Source: CAWCCP01 sp963701245 (GTDB taxonomy: Bacteria; Patescibacteriota; Saccharimonadia; Saccharimonadales; UBA4665). Taken from it: 64,000 nucleotides of DNA. The position numbers and the translations under genes were made by a program. Every line of letters starts with the position of its first letter. The first letter of the stretch is position 1. Shown here in pieces: positions 9,382-18,768 of the stretch. The notes beneath the pieces were generated by a model, which was given only the letters and a program-made list of their open reading frames with translations, was not told where the DNA came from and ran no database searches. Location: assembly GCA_963701245.1 (NCBI GenBank), contig OY969576.1, positions 1,364,001 through 1,428,000 on the forward strand, read 5' to 3'.

Positions 9382-10561
9382 CTCACCTTACGCATCACTC
9401 CCACTTTCTTGAGTCCTGGGGCATACTAAAAGCAGTCAACCTTTCATCAAGGATGTTGCTATGCCAAAACAAAAACAATCCAAGCCCGTCAACGTACCAA
9501 TGCTTGACCTGTATTCTGACTATCTCATCAGCTCATTCGGATTGACCACGGCAACTGGTATGTCGGCCGCCCTGGACGGGTCAGTCGGCCATGACGACGT
9601 CACCCGTTTCCTGTCTGCCCGGGAATATACCAACAAAGACCTCTGGAAACTGGTTAAGCCAACGATCCGGCAGATTGAAACTGACGACGGCATACTGGCT
9701 TTGGATGACACCATTGAAGAGAAGGCCTACACCGACGAAAACGACATCATTGCCTGGCACTATGACCACGTCTTCAACCGGAATGTGAAGGGCGTCAATA
9801 TTCTCAATATGCTCTACCATAACGACCAGGCAACGGTACCCTTGGGGTTTTGCCTGGTCAAGAAAGACGTACCTTTCACTGACCCGAAGACCGGCAAACA
9901 AAAACGCAAGTCCTCGGCCACCAAGAACGAACAGGCCCGTGAGCTCATCGGGGCAGCCATCCAAAACCAGGTGAAGTTTCGCTACTGCCTTGCTGACAGT
10001 TGGTTTTCCTCACAGGAAAACATGGAGTTCATCGTTGGCAAGGGCAAACACTTCATCTTTGCCCTCAAGAGTAATCGTACGTTTGCAAAAAGTAAGGAGG
10101 ATAAACTACGAGGAGTATTCCACGCAGTCGAATCGCTGGCCTGGGAAGAAAACACTACCAAGACAGGGTACCTCAAAGGCATGAATATGACGGTGCGTAT
10201 CACCCGTCAAATCTTCACAAACGGAGATGACAGTCAGGGTGTTTTGTATCTCGCTACCAGTGATCTGACGCTAGGACATACCGACATAACCACGATCTAC
10301 CAAAAACGGTGGAAAGTGGAAGAGTACCACAAGTCCGTAAAGTCCAACCTCGGGCTGGCCAAGTCACCGACCAAACGAGTGAAGACACAAAGTAACCACT
10401 TCTTTGCGCCAACCTATGCCTACCATAAGCTGGAACGACTGGCGAAAGCGAGCAATCTGAACCACTTTGCCTTAAAGGCAAAGCTATACCTCAAAGCTCA
10501 GCAAGCCAGTTTGGCTGAACTTCAGGTACTCAAAGAAGCTGGAGGTTTTGCGTAAGGTGAG
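9382..10561 (+). mobile_element. IS4/IS701-type insertion sequence inside IS481 copy 1
   Basis: An 1180-bp element bounded by perfect 13-bp inverted repeats, CTCACCTTACGCA at 9382 and its complement ending at 10561. It is flanked by the 7-bp direct repeat TTGTTAA (9375-9381 and 10562-10568), which occurs once in the uninterrupted IS481 copy. This shows directly that it inserted after the IS481 element was in place. Confidence 0.92.
9461..10555 (+). CDS. DDE transposase, IS4/IS701-like
   Basis: Transposase of 364 residues filling the IS at 9382-10561. The catalytic residues can be placed at ALDDTIEEK (first Asp), LADSWFSSQ (second Asp) and YQKRWKVEEYHKSVK (Glu, the Y-R-K/E signature of the IS4 superfamily). 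The ORF is intact and begins about 80 bases inside the left end, so this copy may be active. The exact family (IS4 or IS701) is not certain. Confidence 0.85.
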   Translation: MPKQKQSKPVNVPMLDLYSDYLISSFGLTTATGMSAALDGSVGHDDVTRFLSAREYTNKDLWKLVKPTIRQIETDDGILALDDTIEEKAYTDENDIIAWHYDHVFNRNVKGVNILNMLYHNDQATVPLGFCLVKKDVPFTDPKTGKQKRKSSATKNEQARELIGAAIQNQVKFRYCLADSWFSSQENMEFIVGKGKHFIFALKSNRTFAKSKEDKLRGVFHAVESLAWEENTTKTGYLKGMNMTVRITRQIFTNGDDSQGVLYLATSDLTLGHTDITTIYQKRWKVEEYHKSVKSNLGLAKSPTKRVKTQSNHFFAPTYAYHKLERLAKASNLNHFALKAKLYLKAQQASLAELQVLKEAGGFA

Positions 10562-10898
10562 TTGTTAACTGTTTACTGCTCTCAATATACCGGGCGTACC
10601 AGTAGTAATACGTTCTTCTAGGTATACCGTAGAACTCACAAGCTGCAGTCACGCTCCCTAATTCTTCAGCTTTCCGAAACCACCCTAATCTAATCCTAGC
10701 CCCGTAGACTAAGAGTTGTTTCTCTGTCATTCTCCTGTATCTCACTTTCACTCCTTTCTAGTTTAGTGAAAGTGTGCAAGATGTATGGTGGGAAGATAGT
10801 GCGGCATAGCAGAATCTGAACCACCCTCACTTTCTTGACCTAGTAACCTAAATGGCGACACACTGTTTTCGTTAGCTCTTAAACAAAGGAAAACAAAC

Positions 10899-11960
10899 AT
10901 GTCGCCAACAGATATTGTACGGGATATTCGTACACGTACTAAGAAACAACTAATGCCTGCCATTCCTAGATGTTGGAGCCGTCAATTCAGCTTTGGCTTG
11001 CAAGCTTTTGGCCTTAAGCCATTTCAGAGTGCGGGCAGTAATGCCCGCTCAGTGGTGGCCAACGCTAATACTGCCGCTACCAAAGTCGACCGCCTGCTAG
11101 CTAACCACAAACTAGCCGAGCGGCTGGGTGGTGCTTTCGATGCCCTACAGCTGGTTCGTCCTAGTAGTTTCGTCAACGTAGATCACTCTGACATGCATGG
11201 ACTGACGGCTCTTGTAGGCGCAGTTCAAACCAGAATTGGCAGAGCCATTCCATGTATGGTGGAGACCACTCATGCCTTGCACATTCCAGCTGACAGCGAC
11301 AAGCCTAGGTGGCAACGACTTAGGGCTGCTATGACAGAGAGCAGACGAGAGCAGTCTTTTACCGGCCATACCATTGACGCCTTACAGACTATGGCAGACA
11401 GACTGGGCTTTTGGCCGAAGCTTGTGTTTGACCGAGGATTCGGTAACGAATCCATCGTTGAACATTTGAGCGCAGAGGGCGCTATGTTCTACATTAGGCT
11501 TAAGGCTGGTAGATTTGTCGAGTTCGATGACAAAAAAACGGAGGTTAAGCGGCTTAAAGAAAAGGATGCCCTCATTACTCTGTACGGCTTAAAACTACTT
11601 AGAGTCATTCGTTCGCCTAAGAGCAGAAGAACTAAAGAGCCTTGGTACATTCTCACCAATGACATGACCAGTAGCCGTACCAAGATCGTTCGAATTTACT
11701 ACCATAGGTTTGAGATCGAAGAAACCTTCAAGGACTTAAAGCATATCTTTGAATACAAACGGACTCGGCTGAACAAGCCCAACAGTTTAAAGGTTCTGCT
11801 CTGGTTAGTGAGTTTAGGTATCGCCTTGCTCTACTTAGCTGTTAAACCAACCAAACAACACCTCAAAACTACCAATCCCAAGAAACAAACCTCCTGGCTC
11901 CGCCAGGCTTTTGAACAATTAAGTCGGGCCTATGGACAGCTGTTATGGGGTGAGGTTTAA
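10899..11960 (+). CDS. IS4-family transposase
   Basis: DDE transposase of 353 residues. The catalytic triad is visible as Asp in VNVDHSDMHG, Asp in LVFDRGFGNES and Glu in YYHRFEIEETFKDLKH, the last being the IS4 Y-(2)-R-(3)-E-(6)-K signature. The ORF is intact, although the element's right terminal repeat has been split by the IS30 at 11970-13086, so the element itself is probably immobile. Confidence 0.88.
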   Translation: MSPTDIVRDIRTRTKKQLMPAIPRCWSRQFSFGLQAFGLKPFQSAGSNARSVVANANTAATKVDRLLANHKLAERLGGAFDALQLVRPSSFVNVDHSDMHGLTALVGAVQTRIGRAIPCMVETTHALHIPADSDKPRWQRLRAAMTESRREQSFTGHTIDALQTMADRLGFWPKLVFDRGFGNESIVEHLSAEGAMFYIRLKAGRFVEFDDKKTEVKRLKEKDALITLYGLKLLRVIRSPKSRRTKEPWYILTNDMTSSRTKIVRIYYHRFEIEETFKDLKHIFEYKRTRLNKPNSLKVLLWLVSLGIALLYLAVKPTKQHLKTTNPKKQTSWLRQAFEQLSRAYGQLLWGEV

Positions 11961-11969
11961 AAGTGAGGG

Positions 11970-13086
11970 GCTACTCTCTAAAACCTAACGCAACATAAGT
12001 AGTTTCAGCTGTTAGGCTAGAACTACTATGAAACAACCAGTAAAGTATTGGAGATTAAGCGCACTGGAACGTGAGGAGATTAGTCGATGTTTAGCTCAAA
12101 GACAATCACTCGGACAAATTGCGCAATTGCTTGGACGTGATACAAGTACTGTTAGCCGGGAGCTATCTCGCTTGCGCTACAGCCCAAGGTTCTATCGGGC
12201 TACCTTTGCTCAAGAAATGGCGCTAAAGAAACGTAATCACCGGGCTAAAGCACCGCCTAAGCTACTTGCCAATGACCGTTTGCGAACATATGTTGTCGAT
12301 CACCTTAAACTACACTGGTCACCCGAGCAGATAGCCGCCCGATTAAAAGTCACGTATCCTAATGACATGACTATGCATGTGTCTCATGAGACTATCTACA
12401 CGTACATTTACTGTTTGGCTCGGGGAGAGCTTAAGAAAGAGTTAGTGATGAGTTTGCGGCAACAGAAAGCGAGGCGCGGTCCGCGGCGCTCTGTTGGTGA
12501 TCGGACCAAATTTAGCCCAATACCAAACCTGATCAGTATTGAAGAGCGACCAAAAGAGGTTGAGGATCGTATCATCCCCGGACATTGGGAAGGTGATCTC
12601 GTCGTGGGTAAAGGCAGCCATTCGGCTATTGGTACGCTCGTCGAACGTACTACCCGGGCAACCATTTTAGTGCCCGTTACGAGCAAGCAAGCTGAGCACG
12701 TAGCCAAAGCCTTTGCCCGGGAAATGAAGTACCTGCCGCAGCAGATGAAGCTGACACTCACCTACGACCGTGGCAGTGAGATGGCCCGGCATAAGCTTTT
12801 TAGTGCACAGGCCAACATGAAGGTCTACTTTGCTGATCCGCAGAGTCCTTGGCAGCGCGGAACCAATGAAAATACCAATGGTTTAATCCGGCAGTTTTTC
12901 CCGAAAGGTACTGACTTCAATCTGATCAGCCGTAAACAGCTTAAACAAGTGCAGCATCTGTTAAATGGGAGGCCGAGGAAAGTGCTAGAATACCGTACAC
13001 CATACGAGGCATTTAGTAAGCTATTAAATGAGAAAGGAGAAGCCGAGGCTAACGAGCTTATGTTGCGCTAGTAAGTTGAGAGTAGC
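11970..13086 (+). mobile_element. IS30-family element in the end of the IS4 element
   Basis: An 1117-bp element whose ends share the inverted repeat GCTACTCTC, flanked by a 3-bp duplication GGG (11967-11969 and 13087-13089), as expected for IS30. It inserted into the right terminal repeat of the IS4-type element, cutting CTGAACCACCC from CTCACTTTT. Confidence 0.85.
12028..13071 (+). CDS. IS30-family transposase
   Basis: Intact transposase of 347 residues. The N-terminal helix-turn-helix (about residues 10-50, with LGRDTSTVSREL) is followed by a DDE domain: Asp in GHWEGDLVVG, Asp in TYDRGSEM and Glu in RGTNENTNG, then the family hallmark LIRQFFPKGTDF. It fills the IS30 element and is probably functional. 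A second, truncated IS30 transposase of a different subtype lies at 15386-16048. Confidence 0.92.
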   Translation: MKQPVKYWRLSALEREEISRCLAQRQSLGQIAQLLGRDTSTVSRELSRLRYSPRFYRATFAQEMALKKRNHRAKAPPKLLANDRLRTYVVDHLKLHWSPEQIAARLKVTYPNDMTMHVSHETIYTYIYCLARGELKKELVMSLRQQKARRGPRRSVGDRTKFSPIPNLISIEERPKEVEDRIIPGHWEGDLVVGKGSHSAIGTLVERTTRATILVPVTSKQAEHVAKAFAREMKYLPQQMKLTLTYDRGSEMARHKLFSAQANMKVYFADPQSPWQRGTNENTNGLIRQFFPKGTDFNLISRKQLKQVQHLLNGRPRKVLEYRTPYEAFSKLLNEKGEAEANELMLR

Positions 13087-13141
13087 GGGTGGTTCAGTAG
13101 CAGAATATAGACTTTATTGCTTTATATGTTATTGTATATTT

Positions 13142-13474
13142 ATGACTTCTCCTGAGCACGGCGAAACCGCTGAACAAATAACCTTCGGCGCAGTTATCGT
13201 TAGCGGTACCTATAATCAAGGTGAGACTTCGCTCGTTATCGCAATAGATGGGGACGGCGCTAGTGTTGAAGCTATGCTTTTTGTTCCAGATGAGCAACGA
13301 TATGGGGTACCAGGCAGTATACCAATTACTGAGATCGATGCAGTTGTAGGGCATCAAACGTACCTCGAGGTCGTGGATATTATGGCAAGGGCCATTAACG
13401 GTGGTGAAGATCCAGATCAAGTAGTCCTCGCACAAATACAGGAACTAACCGCTAAATACGCTCCAAAGGAATAG
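13142..13474 (+). CDS. Hypothetical protein (110 aa)
   Basis: Unknown soluble acidic protein starting MTSPEHGETAEQITFG. The ATG at 13142 is chosen because TGTTATTGT, an extended -10, ends six bases before it; the longer open frame upstream is IS30/IS4 sequence. The promoter lies just outside the 9-bp IS4 target duplication, so the insertion nest ended immediately upstream and spared the gene. The first 60 residues look like beta strands and the last 40 like a helix. No motif is recognised. Confidence 0.6.
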   Translation: MTSPEHGETAEQITFGAVIVSGTYNQGETSLVIAIDGDGASVEAMLFVPDEQRYGVPGSIPITEIDAVVGHQTYLEVVDIMARAINGGEDPDQVVLAQIQELTAKYAPKE

Positions 13475-13593
13475 TTTATCTTCGACGCCTAACGCGTTCT
13501 AAAGTAAGAACCACAAAGTACATCAAGTATTGTTGATAGGGTATTATAGGGAGATATAAAAATTATAAACACAGTAATTTTGGGTAACCAATC

Positions 13594-14574
13594 GTGACTT
13601 TACAAAAACAATCTAATCTCGCAGTTGAAGCCAAGGGACTTATGAAAGCCTTTGGCGATAACAAAGCCGTTGATGGTGTCGATATGCAAGTACCTGAGGG
13701 TAGCATTTATGGCGTACTCGGACCAAATGGCGCCGGTAAAACTACGGTAATCAACATACTTTCGACACTCCTAAAAGCAGATGGCGGCTCGGCAAAAGTC
13801 TTTGGATATGACGTCAAATTAGAACCACACATCGTCCGCCAGCTTATCGGTCTCACCGGCCAGTCAGCATCAGTTGATGAAATGCTTTCTGCGACTGAGA
13901 ATCTAGTGATATTTTCGCGTCTTTTAGGGCTTACCAGAAAACAGGCAAAGCAAAAAGCATCTGCACTACTTGAAGAGTTTAATTTGTCTGAGGCCGCCAA
14001 GCGTCCGCTCGCTAAATTCTCAGGCGGCATGCGCCGTCGACTTGATCTGGCAGCCAGTCTCATTGCCCAACCACCACTCATCTTTCTTGATGAGCCAACC
14101 ACTGGCCTTGATCCACGCACCCGTAATCAAATGTGGGATACAATTCGAGGTTTAGTATCAGCTGGCTCCACGGTATTGCTTACTACTCAGTATCTTGACG
14201 AAGCAGACCAGTTAGCTGACAGAATTGCGGTGATAGACCACGGCAAAGTAGTTGCTGAAGGTACACCGGATCAGCTTAAAGAGTCGGTCGGTCTGGCTAC
14301 TTTACAGTTACAGCTAGCACACCAAAAAGACGCAACTGAAGCACTTGAGGTAGTGCAATCAGTTCTTAAGACAAAGGCGAATATTATCGAACCAATGTTA
14401 ATTACCGCCCCAATGGCAGATCCAGAACGAATTACAGACCTACTTATAGACTTACGTAAGTCAGACATACGCCTGGCTGAAGTAAGTGTCCAGAAGCCAA
14501 CACTAGATGAGGTATTCTTAACCATTACCGGCCATGGCACAAAAGATAAAGTCACGAAGGCAGACCATGAATAA
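13594..14574 (+). CDS. ABC transporter ATP-binding protein (DrrA family)
   Basis: ATPase of 326 residues: Walker A GPNGAGKTT, signature FSGGMRRRLD, Walker B LIFLDEPTTGLD. The H-loop reads TTQYLDEADQ, the form usual in DrrA-type daunorubicin-resistance exporters, and the roughly 90-residue C-terminal extension is also typical. It overlaps the following permease gene by eight bases and must form a complex with it at the membrane. A GTG start at 13594 is assumed. Confidence 0.9.
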   Translation: MTLQKQSNLAVEAKGLMKAFGDNKAVDGVDMQVPEGSIYGVLGPNGAGKTTVINILSTLLKADGGSAKVFGYDVKLEPHIVRQLIGLTGQSASVDEMLSATENLVIFSRLLGLTRKQAKQKASALLEEFNLSEAAKRPLAKFSGGMRRRLDLAASLIAQPPLIFLDEPTTGLDPRTRNQMWDTIRGLVSAGSTVLLTTQYLDEADQLADRIAVIDHGKVVAEGTPDQLKESVGLATLQLQLAHQKDATEALEVVQSVLKTKANIIEPMLITAPMADPERITDLLIDLRKSDIRLAEVSVQKPTLDEVFLTITGHGTKDKVTKADHE

Positions 14575-15385
14575 CATCCAACAAATTATACCCGCCGAAC
14601 AACGCCAATTGAAAAACCACGTGAGCATACAGCAGACCATTCATGATTCATTAACTATGGCCTACCGAGCTTTGCGAAAAATGCGTCGTACACCTGAACA
14701 ATTCGCCGATGTCACGATACAACCGATCATTTTTACCCTTATGTTTGCCTATATTTTTGGTGGTGCTATCTCTGGTAACGTCCACAATTATCTGCCACTT
14801 ATAATTCCAGGCATTCTGGCTATGACGGTCCTAACCACCGCCCAAGTTACGGGCGTCCAGCTGCGAGAAGACATGGATAAGGGAGTATTCAATAGGTTTC
14901 GCAGCATGCCAATGTCACGTATTGCACCGCTCGCGGGTGCATTACTGGCGGATACCATTCGCTATGGCATTGCTACGATACTTACTCTAGTAATGGGTTA
15001 CATCTTAGGTTGGCGACCCGGTGGTGGTTTTCGATACTTAGTCCTTGCTGCACTACTTACTGTTGTAGTGGCCTGGTGCATAAGTTGGATTTTTGCATTT
15101 ATTGGTATGATTGCCCGTACCGCATCGAGCGTTCAAGGTATTGCCTTCCTTTTTCTCTTTCCGCTGACTTTTTTAAGCAACGCCTTTATACCTGTCAACA
15201 CCTTGCCCGGTTGGCTACAAGGATTCGTCAAGTTTAACCCTATATCTCATCTTGTGTCTGCGGTCCGTGAACTTGCCAATCAAGGTGTTATCGGTCATGA
15301 TTTCTGGTACTGTCTGCTTGGTGCAGCGATAGTTGTCGCTATATTTGGGCCACTCACCGTACGAGCTTATATGCGTAAAAGTTAG
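14567..15385 (+). CDS. ABC-2 type permease (DrrB family)
   Basis: Six-helix membrane partner of the preceding ATPase, with the family features LREDMDKGVFNRFRSMP after helix 2 and FLSNAFIPVNTLPGWLQ near the end. The ATG at 14567 overlaps the ATPase stop, giving translational coupling; an upstream TTG start would add 11 residues. Substrates of such exporters are usually hydrophobic. The stop at 15385 is followed at once by an IS30 remnant, but the C-terminus looks complete. Confidence 0.9.
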   Translation: MNNIQQIIPAEQRQLKNHVSIQQTIHDSLTMAYRALRKMRRTPEQFADVTIQPIIFTLMFAYIFGGAISGNVHNYLPLIIPGILAMTVLTTAQVTGVQLREDMDKGVFNRFRSMPMSRIAPLAGALLADTIRYGIATILTLVMGYILGWRPGGGFRYLVLAALLTVVVAWCISWIFAFIGMIARTASSVQGIAFLFLFPLTFLSNAFIPVNTLPGWLQGFVKFNPISHLVSAVRELANQGVIGHDFWYCLLGAAIVVAIFGPLTVRAYMRKS

Positions 15386-16048
15386 CCTACTGGCTTGTCC
15401 CATGCCACAGTCTACCGCTGGTTATGGAGTCGTCCCAAAGCCTTCATAGCCAGCATGTGGCGGCATCTTCGCCACAAGAAGCTTAGGCGAAAATACGGTA
15501 CTAAGCGGCGATGGCAACAGCGAGAACTACTCAAAAAGCGCTGGATTGATGAGAGGCCGAAAACAACCAACCAAAGGTTGTTCTATGGGCACCGGGAAGG
15601 AGACACTGTTCACGGCAAGAACCATAGTGGCTTCCTGGTCACGCTTGTGGAGCGCAAGAGCGGCTACGCACTTGTTGGACATATACCTAAGGCTACCAAG
15701 GAAGCCTTCAGACAATGCGCCGAAGAACTGCTTGCTCCACTGCCACAACATTTGAAACGAAGTCTAACCCTCGACAATGGGTCTGAAATGCAAGACTACG
15801 AAGCGCTAGAACGGCACACTAACATGAAAGTCTACTTCGCTCATCCATACCATTCATGGGAACGAGGCAGTAACGAGAACTTCAATGGACTGCTACGACA
15901 GTTCTTTCCCAAAGGTAGAGACTTAAGGGTAGTAAACAAACAGGAGCTTGACCTGTCGGTCAACCTCCTCAATACTAGACCGCGTAAACGACACGGTTAC
16001 AAAAGTCCTGCCGAGCTATTAAAGCCTTACTTAGATGTTGCAGTTTGA
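15386..16048 (+). pseudogene. Truncated IS30-family transposase
   Basis: The open frame begins at LSHATVYRWLW, equivalent to about residue 115-120 of the intact IS30 transposase nearby, so the N-terminal DNA-binding half is missing. The DDE core survives: GHREGDTVHG, LTLDNGSEM and RGSNENFNGLLRQFFPKG. It abuts the stop codon of the ABC permease, suggesting a deletion or imprecise event fused the fragment here. It is a different IS30 subtype from the element at 11970. Confidence 0.85.
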
Positions 16049-16134
16049 ATGTGAATTGGAGTCCACAATATCCCACTTATGCTTGTATAAACAACGGACT
16101 TTGTGGATTATGTATTAGTGCTAATTACCTACGT

Positions 16135-16761
16135 ATGAGTGCTAGTGAAGTAGTTGAAGATCAAGGTAGTCGTTTGCAAGCGGCAACAACACATCGTATT
16201 GAGCCCGTCTCATACGTCGCTGTATTCTGTGCCACTAATGATCCCCAACCGAAATATATCGGGCCATCCGTGGAACTCATAGACCGCCTAGGAGACGAAG
16301 GCTATGGAATTATTTATGGTGTCGCCCATGTGGGGCTCATGGGTGTTGTATCTGACCGTGCCCGAGCAAAAAATGCCCCAATTATAGGAGTCGCCATTAA
16401 ACATTCAACATTTCCGCAAGGTCCGACTGATGAATTGTTTACCATGCCGAATGAAGCAGCAAGGGCGTCAAAAATGCTTGAACTTGCGGATGGCGTAGCA
16501 GTCTTACCTGGTGGTACGGGGACTACACGTGAAGCCGTCACAACAGTAGATGCCAAGATTGCAGGTCTATTTGATGGACCTGTCTCTTTTTTAGATACTG
16601 CGGGCTACTATACGTACCTCCAACAACATTTCGAAAATATGGAAGGCGAGGGATTTTTACGTCGGACACTCCAAGGCGCAGGAGTGCTGTTTACGTCATC
16701 TCCGACTCTTGCATATGATCATCTTGCCGATAATATCAGCGTTCCCAAAACATTTAATTGA
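16135..16761 (+). CDS. LOG-family protein (nucleotide 5'-monophosphate phosphoribohydrolase-like)
   Basis: Resembles the LOG/lysine-decarboxylase-like fold, which removes ribose 5-phosphate from cytokinin or other nucleotides. The defining motif PGGTGTTREAV is present, with VAHVGLMGVVSD as the glycine-rich phosphate loop (one Gly of the usual GGG is replaced). I start at ATG 16135 (MSASEVVED), because the frame upstream runs into the IS30 remnant. No good Shine-Dalgarno is visible. In bacteria this family is often involved in nucleotide salvage or stress; the substrate is unknown. Confidence 0.7.
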   Translation: MSASEVVEDQGSRLQAATTHRIEPVSYVAVFCATNDPQPKYIGPSVELIDRLGDEGYGIIYGVAHVGLMGVVSDRARAKNAPIIGVAIKHSTFPQGPTDELFTMPNEAARASKMLELADGVAVLPGGTGTTREAVTTVDAKIAGLFDGPVSFLDTAGYYTYLQQHFENMEGEGFLRRTLQGAGVLFTSSPTLAYDHLADNISVPKTFN

Positions 16762-16840
16762 TTCTTTAGATACTCCCAATGACACCAACTAATGGAAACG
16801 ATGCAGTCGTTCTCCATGTAGAAATATAACGCTATCTATT

Positions 16841-16862
16841 ACGACGCGTGTCGTGCTTTTTA
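16841..16862 (+). terminator. Rho-independent terminator
   Basis: ACGAC pairs with GTCGT around GCGT and is followed by a short T run. It closes the LOG-family gene. Confidence 0.5.
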
Positions 16863-16993
16863 GTAAAAGAATTCGCGAATAACATTTCCGTTGCATTTTT
16901 CGAAACTGGTTATGCATCAAAGCGTCGCAACGACCGACCTTCTATTATGTTTATGCTTAATTTTCTTACACAACGACGTGATAAGCTTAAGCA

Positions 16994-17659
16994 ATGAAGC
17001 GCCTGCGAATGCTTAAAACATTTACCAACCGTTATCCGTTAGTCGGACCAGCAATCTGGGTGATAAATATTCAGTACTTTATTGTCCAAGTCATTGTCGC
17101 CTCATCCTTTACGCCTCACTACAGTTGGCTCCACAATACCATCAGCGACTTAGGCAATACGGCATGTGGAAAGTACGGGGAACTGTATGTTTGTTCACCT
17201 AGGCATGATCTTATGAATGCATCATTTATTCTATTGGGTTTGACGATGATTATTGGTTCGCCATTAATATATCAAGAATTTAAAAAAAGTCTTGGATCAC
17301 TCGTCGGTTTCAGTGCTATGGCAATTGCTGGCGTCGGAGTGCTCTTAGTAGGACTATTTCCAGAAAATACTATCCATTTACTACATGGTACCGGTGCTGA
17401 ACTGGTATTTATATGTGGTAATGAGGGGCTCGTAATACTTAGCCGAAGTCTTATGATCCCGAAAGGACTTCGTCTGTATACCTTCCTCTCGGGCTCTATT
17501 AGCTTGGTCGCTTTGGTGCTCTACACCACGAACCATTATGTAGGTATTGGCGATGGAGGGATGGAACGACTTGTTGCCTACCCACAAACTTTGTGGCTCA
17601 TTATCTTTGGAATTTATATCTCCAGCAGTCACATTAAGAAAGGCTTGAGTTTCTCATAA
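16994..17659 (+). CDS. DUF998-family membrane protein
   Basis: Six- or seven-helix membrane protein of 221 residues. The segment HNTISDLGNTACGKYG, followed by RHDLMNASF, is the pattern of DUF998 proteins. TAAGCT, preceded by TGA, ends six bases before the ATG, so the mRNA is probably leaderless. The gene is convergent with the alpha/beta hydrolase that follows, with a six-base gap. The family has no proven function. Confidence 0.75.
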   Translation: MKRLRMLKTFTNRYPLVGPAIWVINIQYFIVQVIVASSFTPHYSWLHNTISDLGNTACGKYGELYVCSPRHDLMNASFILLGLTMIIGSPLIYQEFKKSLGSLVGFSAMAIAGVGVLLVGLFPENTIHLLHGTGAELVFICGNEGLVILSRSLMIPKGLRLYTFLSGSISLVALVLYTTNHYVGIGDGGMERLVAYPQTLWLIIFGIYISSSHIKKGLSFS

Positions 17660-17664
17660 ATCCA

Positions 17665-18603
17665 CTATGCGTAATTTTCAATCCTCGTTTTAAGCCAGCT
17701 ATAACTATCGTTTGTCGCTGCATTACTCATTTTGGTTGGTCTGGAAATAAAACCATGTTCCGATTCAGGATATAGTCGCAAATCCACCTCATTTCCCGCT
17801 GCAATGAGTCTTGCGCACATTGCGAAATTATCTTCGAGTAATATATCAAGCTCCCCAACCTGCAGTAAAAGCGGCGGAAGTCCATGTAGTTCCCCGTAAA
17901 GCGGTGAGATGTCTGGTAAAGTTCGGTCTTCAGCCTGACCAGCATACGCTTTAATAAAGTACTCATCCTGATATAGTCGTCCGCCAGGCGTCTGCCCGCT
18001 TAAGTCGTAGGCACCATATTGGAGTACTGCTCCCTCAAATTGTGTAGTTTTGCCTTCATTTCGCAAACGAAGTATGGTCGTCATTGTCAGCGTTGCCCCA
18101 GCTGATGCCCCACCAATAAACAATCGTGTGGTGCCAAACTCAGATTTTGCGTGATCTATCAACCAGAGTGCCGCAACGACGCAATCATCAGGAGCAGCCG
18201 GCCACGGATGCTCAGGTGCCAGTCGATAATCTACGCTCACAACTGCTAGTCCCAAATTGTCTGAAAGCCGAGTGTTGCTCACATCGCTCCGGGCTGCTGT
18301 ATCCAAATAAAAACCACCTCCATGTATTTCTAGAAACACCCCTTTGGGTTCCGTTTTATTAGGATAGGTTATTCTAACCGGAACTTTTTGACTCCTGACG
18401 TTTACGAGACGTTGAATTACTGCGCGGTCAGTGACTTGAATTGATTTATTTCGGGCAGCTCGTACTTGCTGTAATACTTTAACGTCAGCTACATCAGGTT
18501 CCTGTTGCTTTTTCGCAGCAGCTCTCGCAGCATTTATTTGTTTACTCTCTTGAATATAATCATTCAAGCTAGGATCTATTAGTTGTTGTATATCAAGATG
18601 CAT
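17665..18603 (-). CDS. Alpha/beta hydrolase, hormone-sensitive-lipase group
   Basis: Cytosolic esterase-like enzyme of 312 residues. LEIHGGGFYLDT carries the HGG(G) oxyanion motif, GGASAGATL holds the nucleophile Ser of GxSxG, VGELDILLED holds the acid Asp, and SEHGF holds the His. The first 60 residues form the cap. A GAGAGG purine stretch precedes the ATG, with TATACT about 30 bases upstream. Likely substrates are short acyl esters. Confidence 0.88.
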   Translation of the reverse strand: MHLDIQQLIDPSLNDYIQESKQINAARAAAKKQQEPDVADVKVLQQVRAARNKSIQVTDRAVIQRLVNVRSQKVPVRITYPNKTEPKGVFLEIHGGGFYLDTAARSDVSNTRLSDNLGLAVVSVDYRLAPEHPWPAAPDDCVVAALWLIDHAKSEFGTTRLFIGGASAGATLTMTTILRLRNEGKTTQFEGAVLQYGAYDLSGQTPGGRLYQDEYFIKAYAGQAEDRTLPDISPLYGELHGLPPLLLQVGELDILLEDNFAMCARLIAAGNEVDLRLYPESEHGFISRPTKMSNAATNDSYSWLKTRIENYA

Positions 18604-18768
18604 TTGTCTTTACCTCTCTTAATTAAAGTATAATCGAGCAAAGTCGATCTTAAGTAGATGAATCAAGTATTTTTAAAACAACCATGAGTTACAACTTTTA
18701 TTTAGAAGTTACAGCACCTTACTATAAAATAATTCAAATGAGTGTCATTGACGAATATATTGAAAATG

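Larger units (their letters stand above)
8575..10751 (-). pseudogene. IS481-like transposase, split by the inserted IS
   Basis: The N-terminal part (10751 down to about 10562) encodes the helix-turn-helix region, and the rest continues at 9381 down to 8575. Joined across the insertion they give the same protein as the intact copy at 23339-24328, as far as the translations show. The break falls after SSKQLT. As it stands the gene cannot make a full transposase, so movement of this copy would depend on the intact one. Confidence 0.9.
8563..10798 (-). mobile_element. IS481-like element, copy 1, interrupted by another IS
   Basis: Comparison with the intact copy at 23292-24340 fixes both ends. 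The element without its guest is 1049 bp. It is flanked by a 12-bp target duplication, GTGCGGCATAGC (8551-8562 and 10799-10810). The termini are imperfect inverted repeats containing TTCCCACC and GTCCACCC. A 1180-bp IS sits inside it, splitting the transposase gene. The right-hand flank adjoins a third element that starts at 10816. Confidence 0.9.
10816..13097 (+). mobile_element. IS4-type element interrupted near its right end by an IS30
   Basis: The left end CTGAACCACCCTCACTTT (10816) is matched, after removing the inner IS30 and one GGG, by the same 18 bases as an inverted repeat ending at 13097. The 9-bp duplication TAGCAGAAT flanks it (10807-10815 and 13098-13106). Without the guest the element is about 1162 bp. 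The left target duplication overlaps that of IS481 copy 1 by four bases, so the two elements landed almost at the same spot. Confidence 0.88.
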
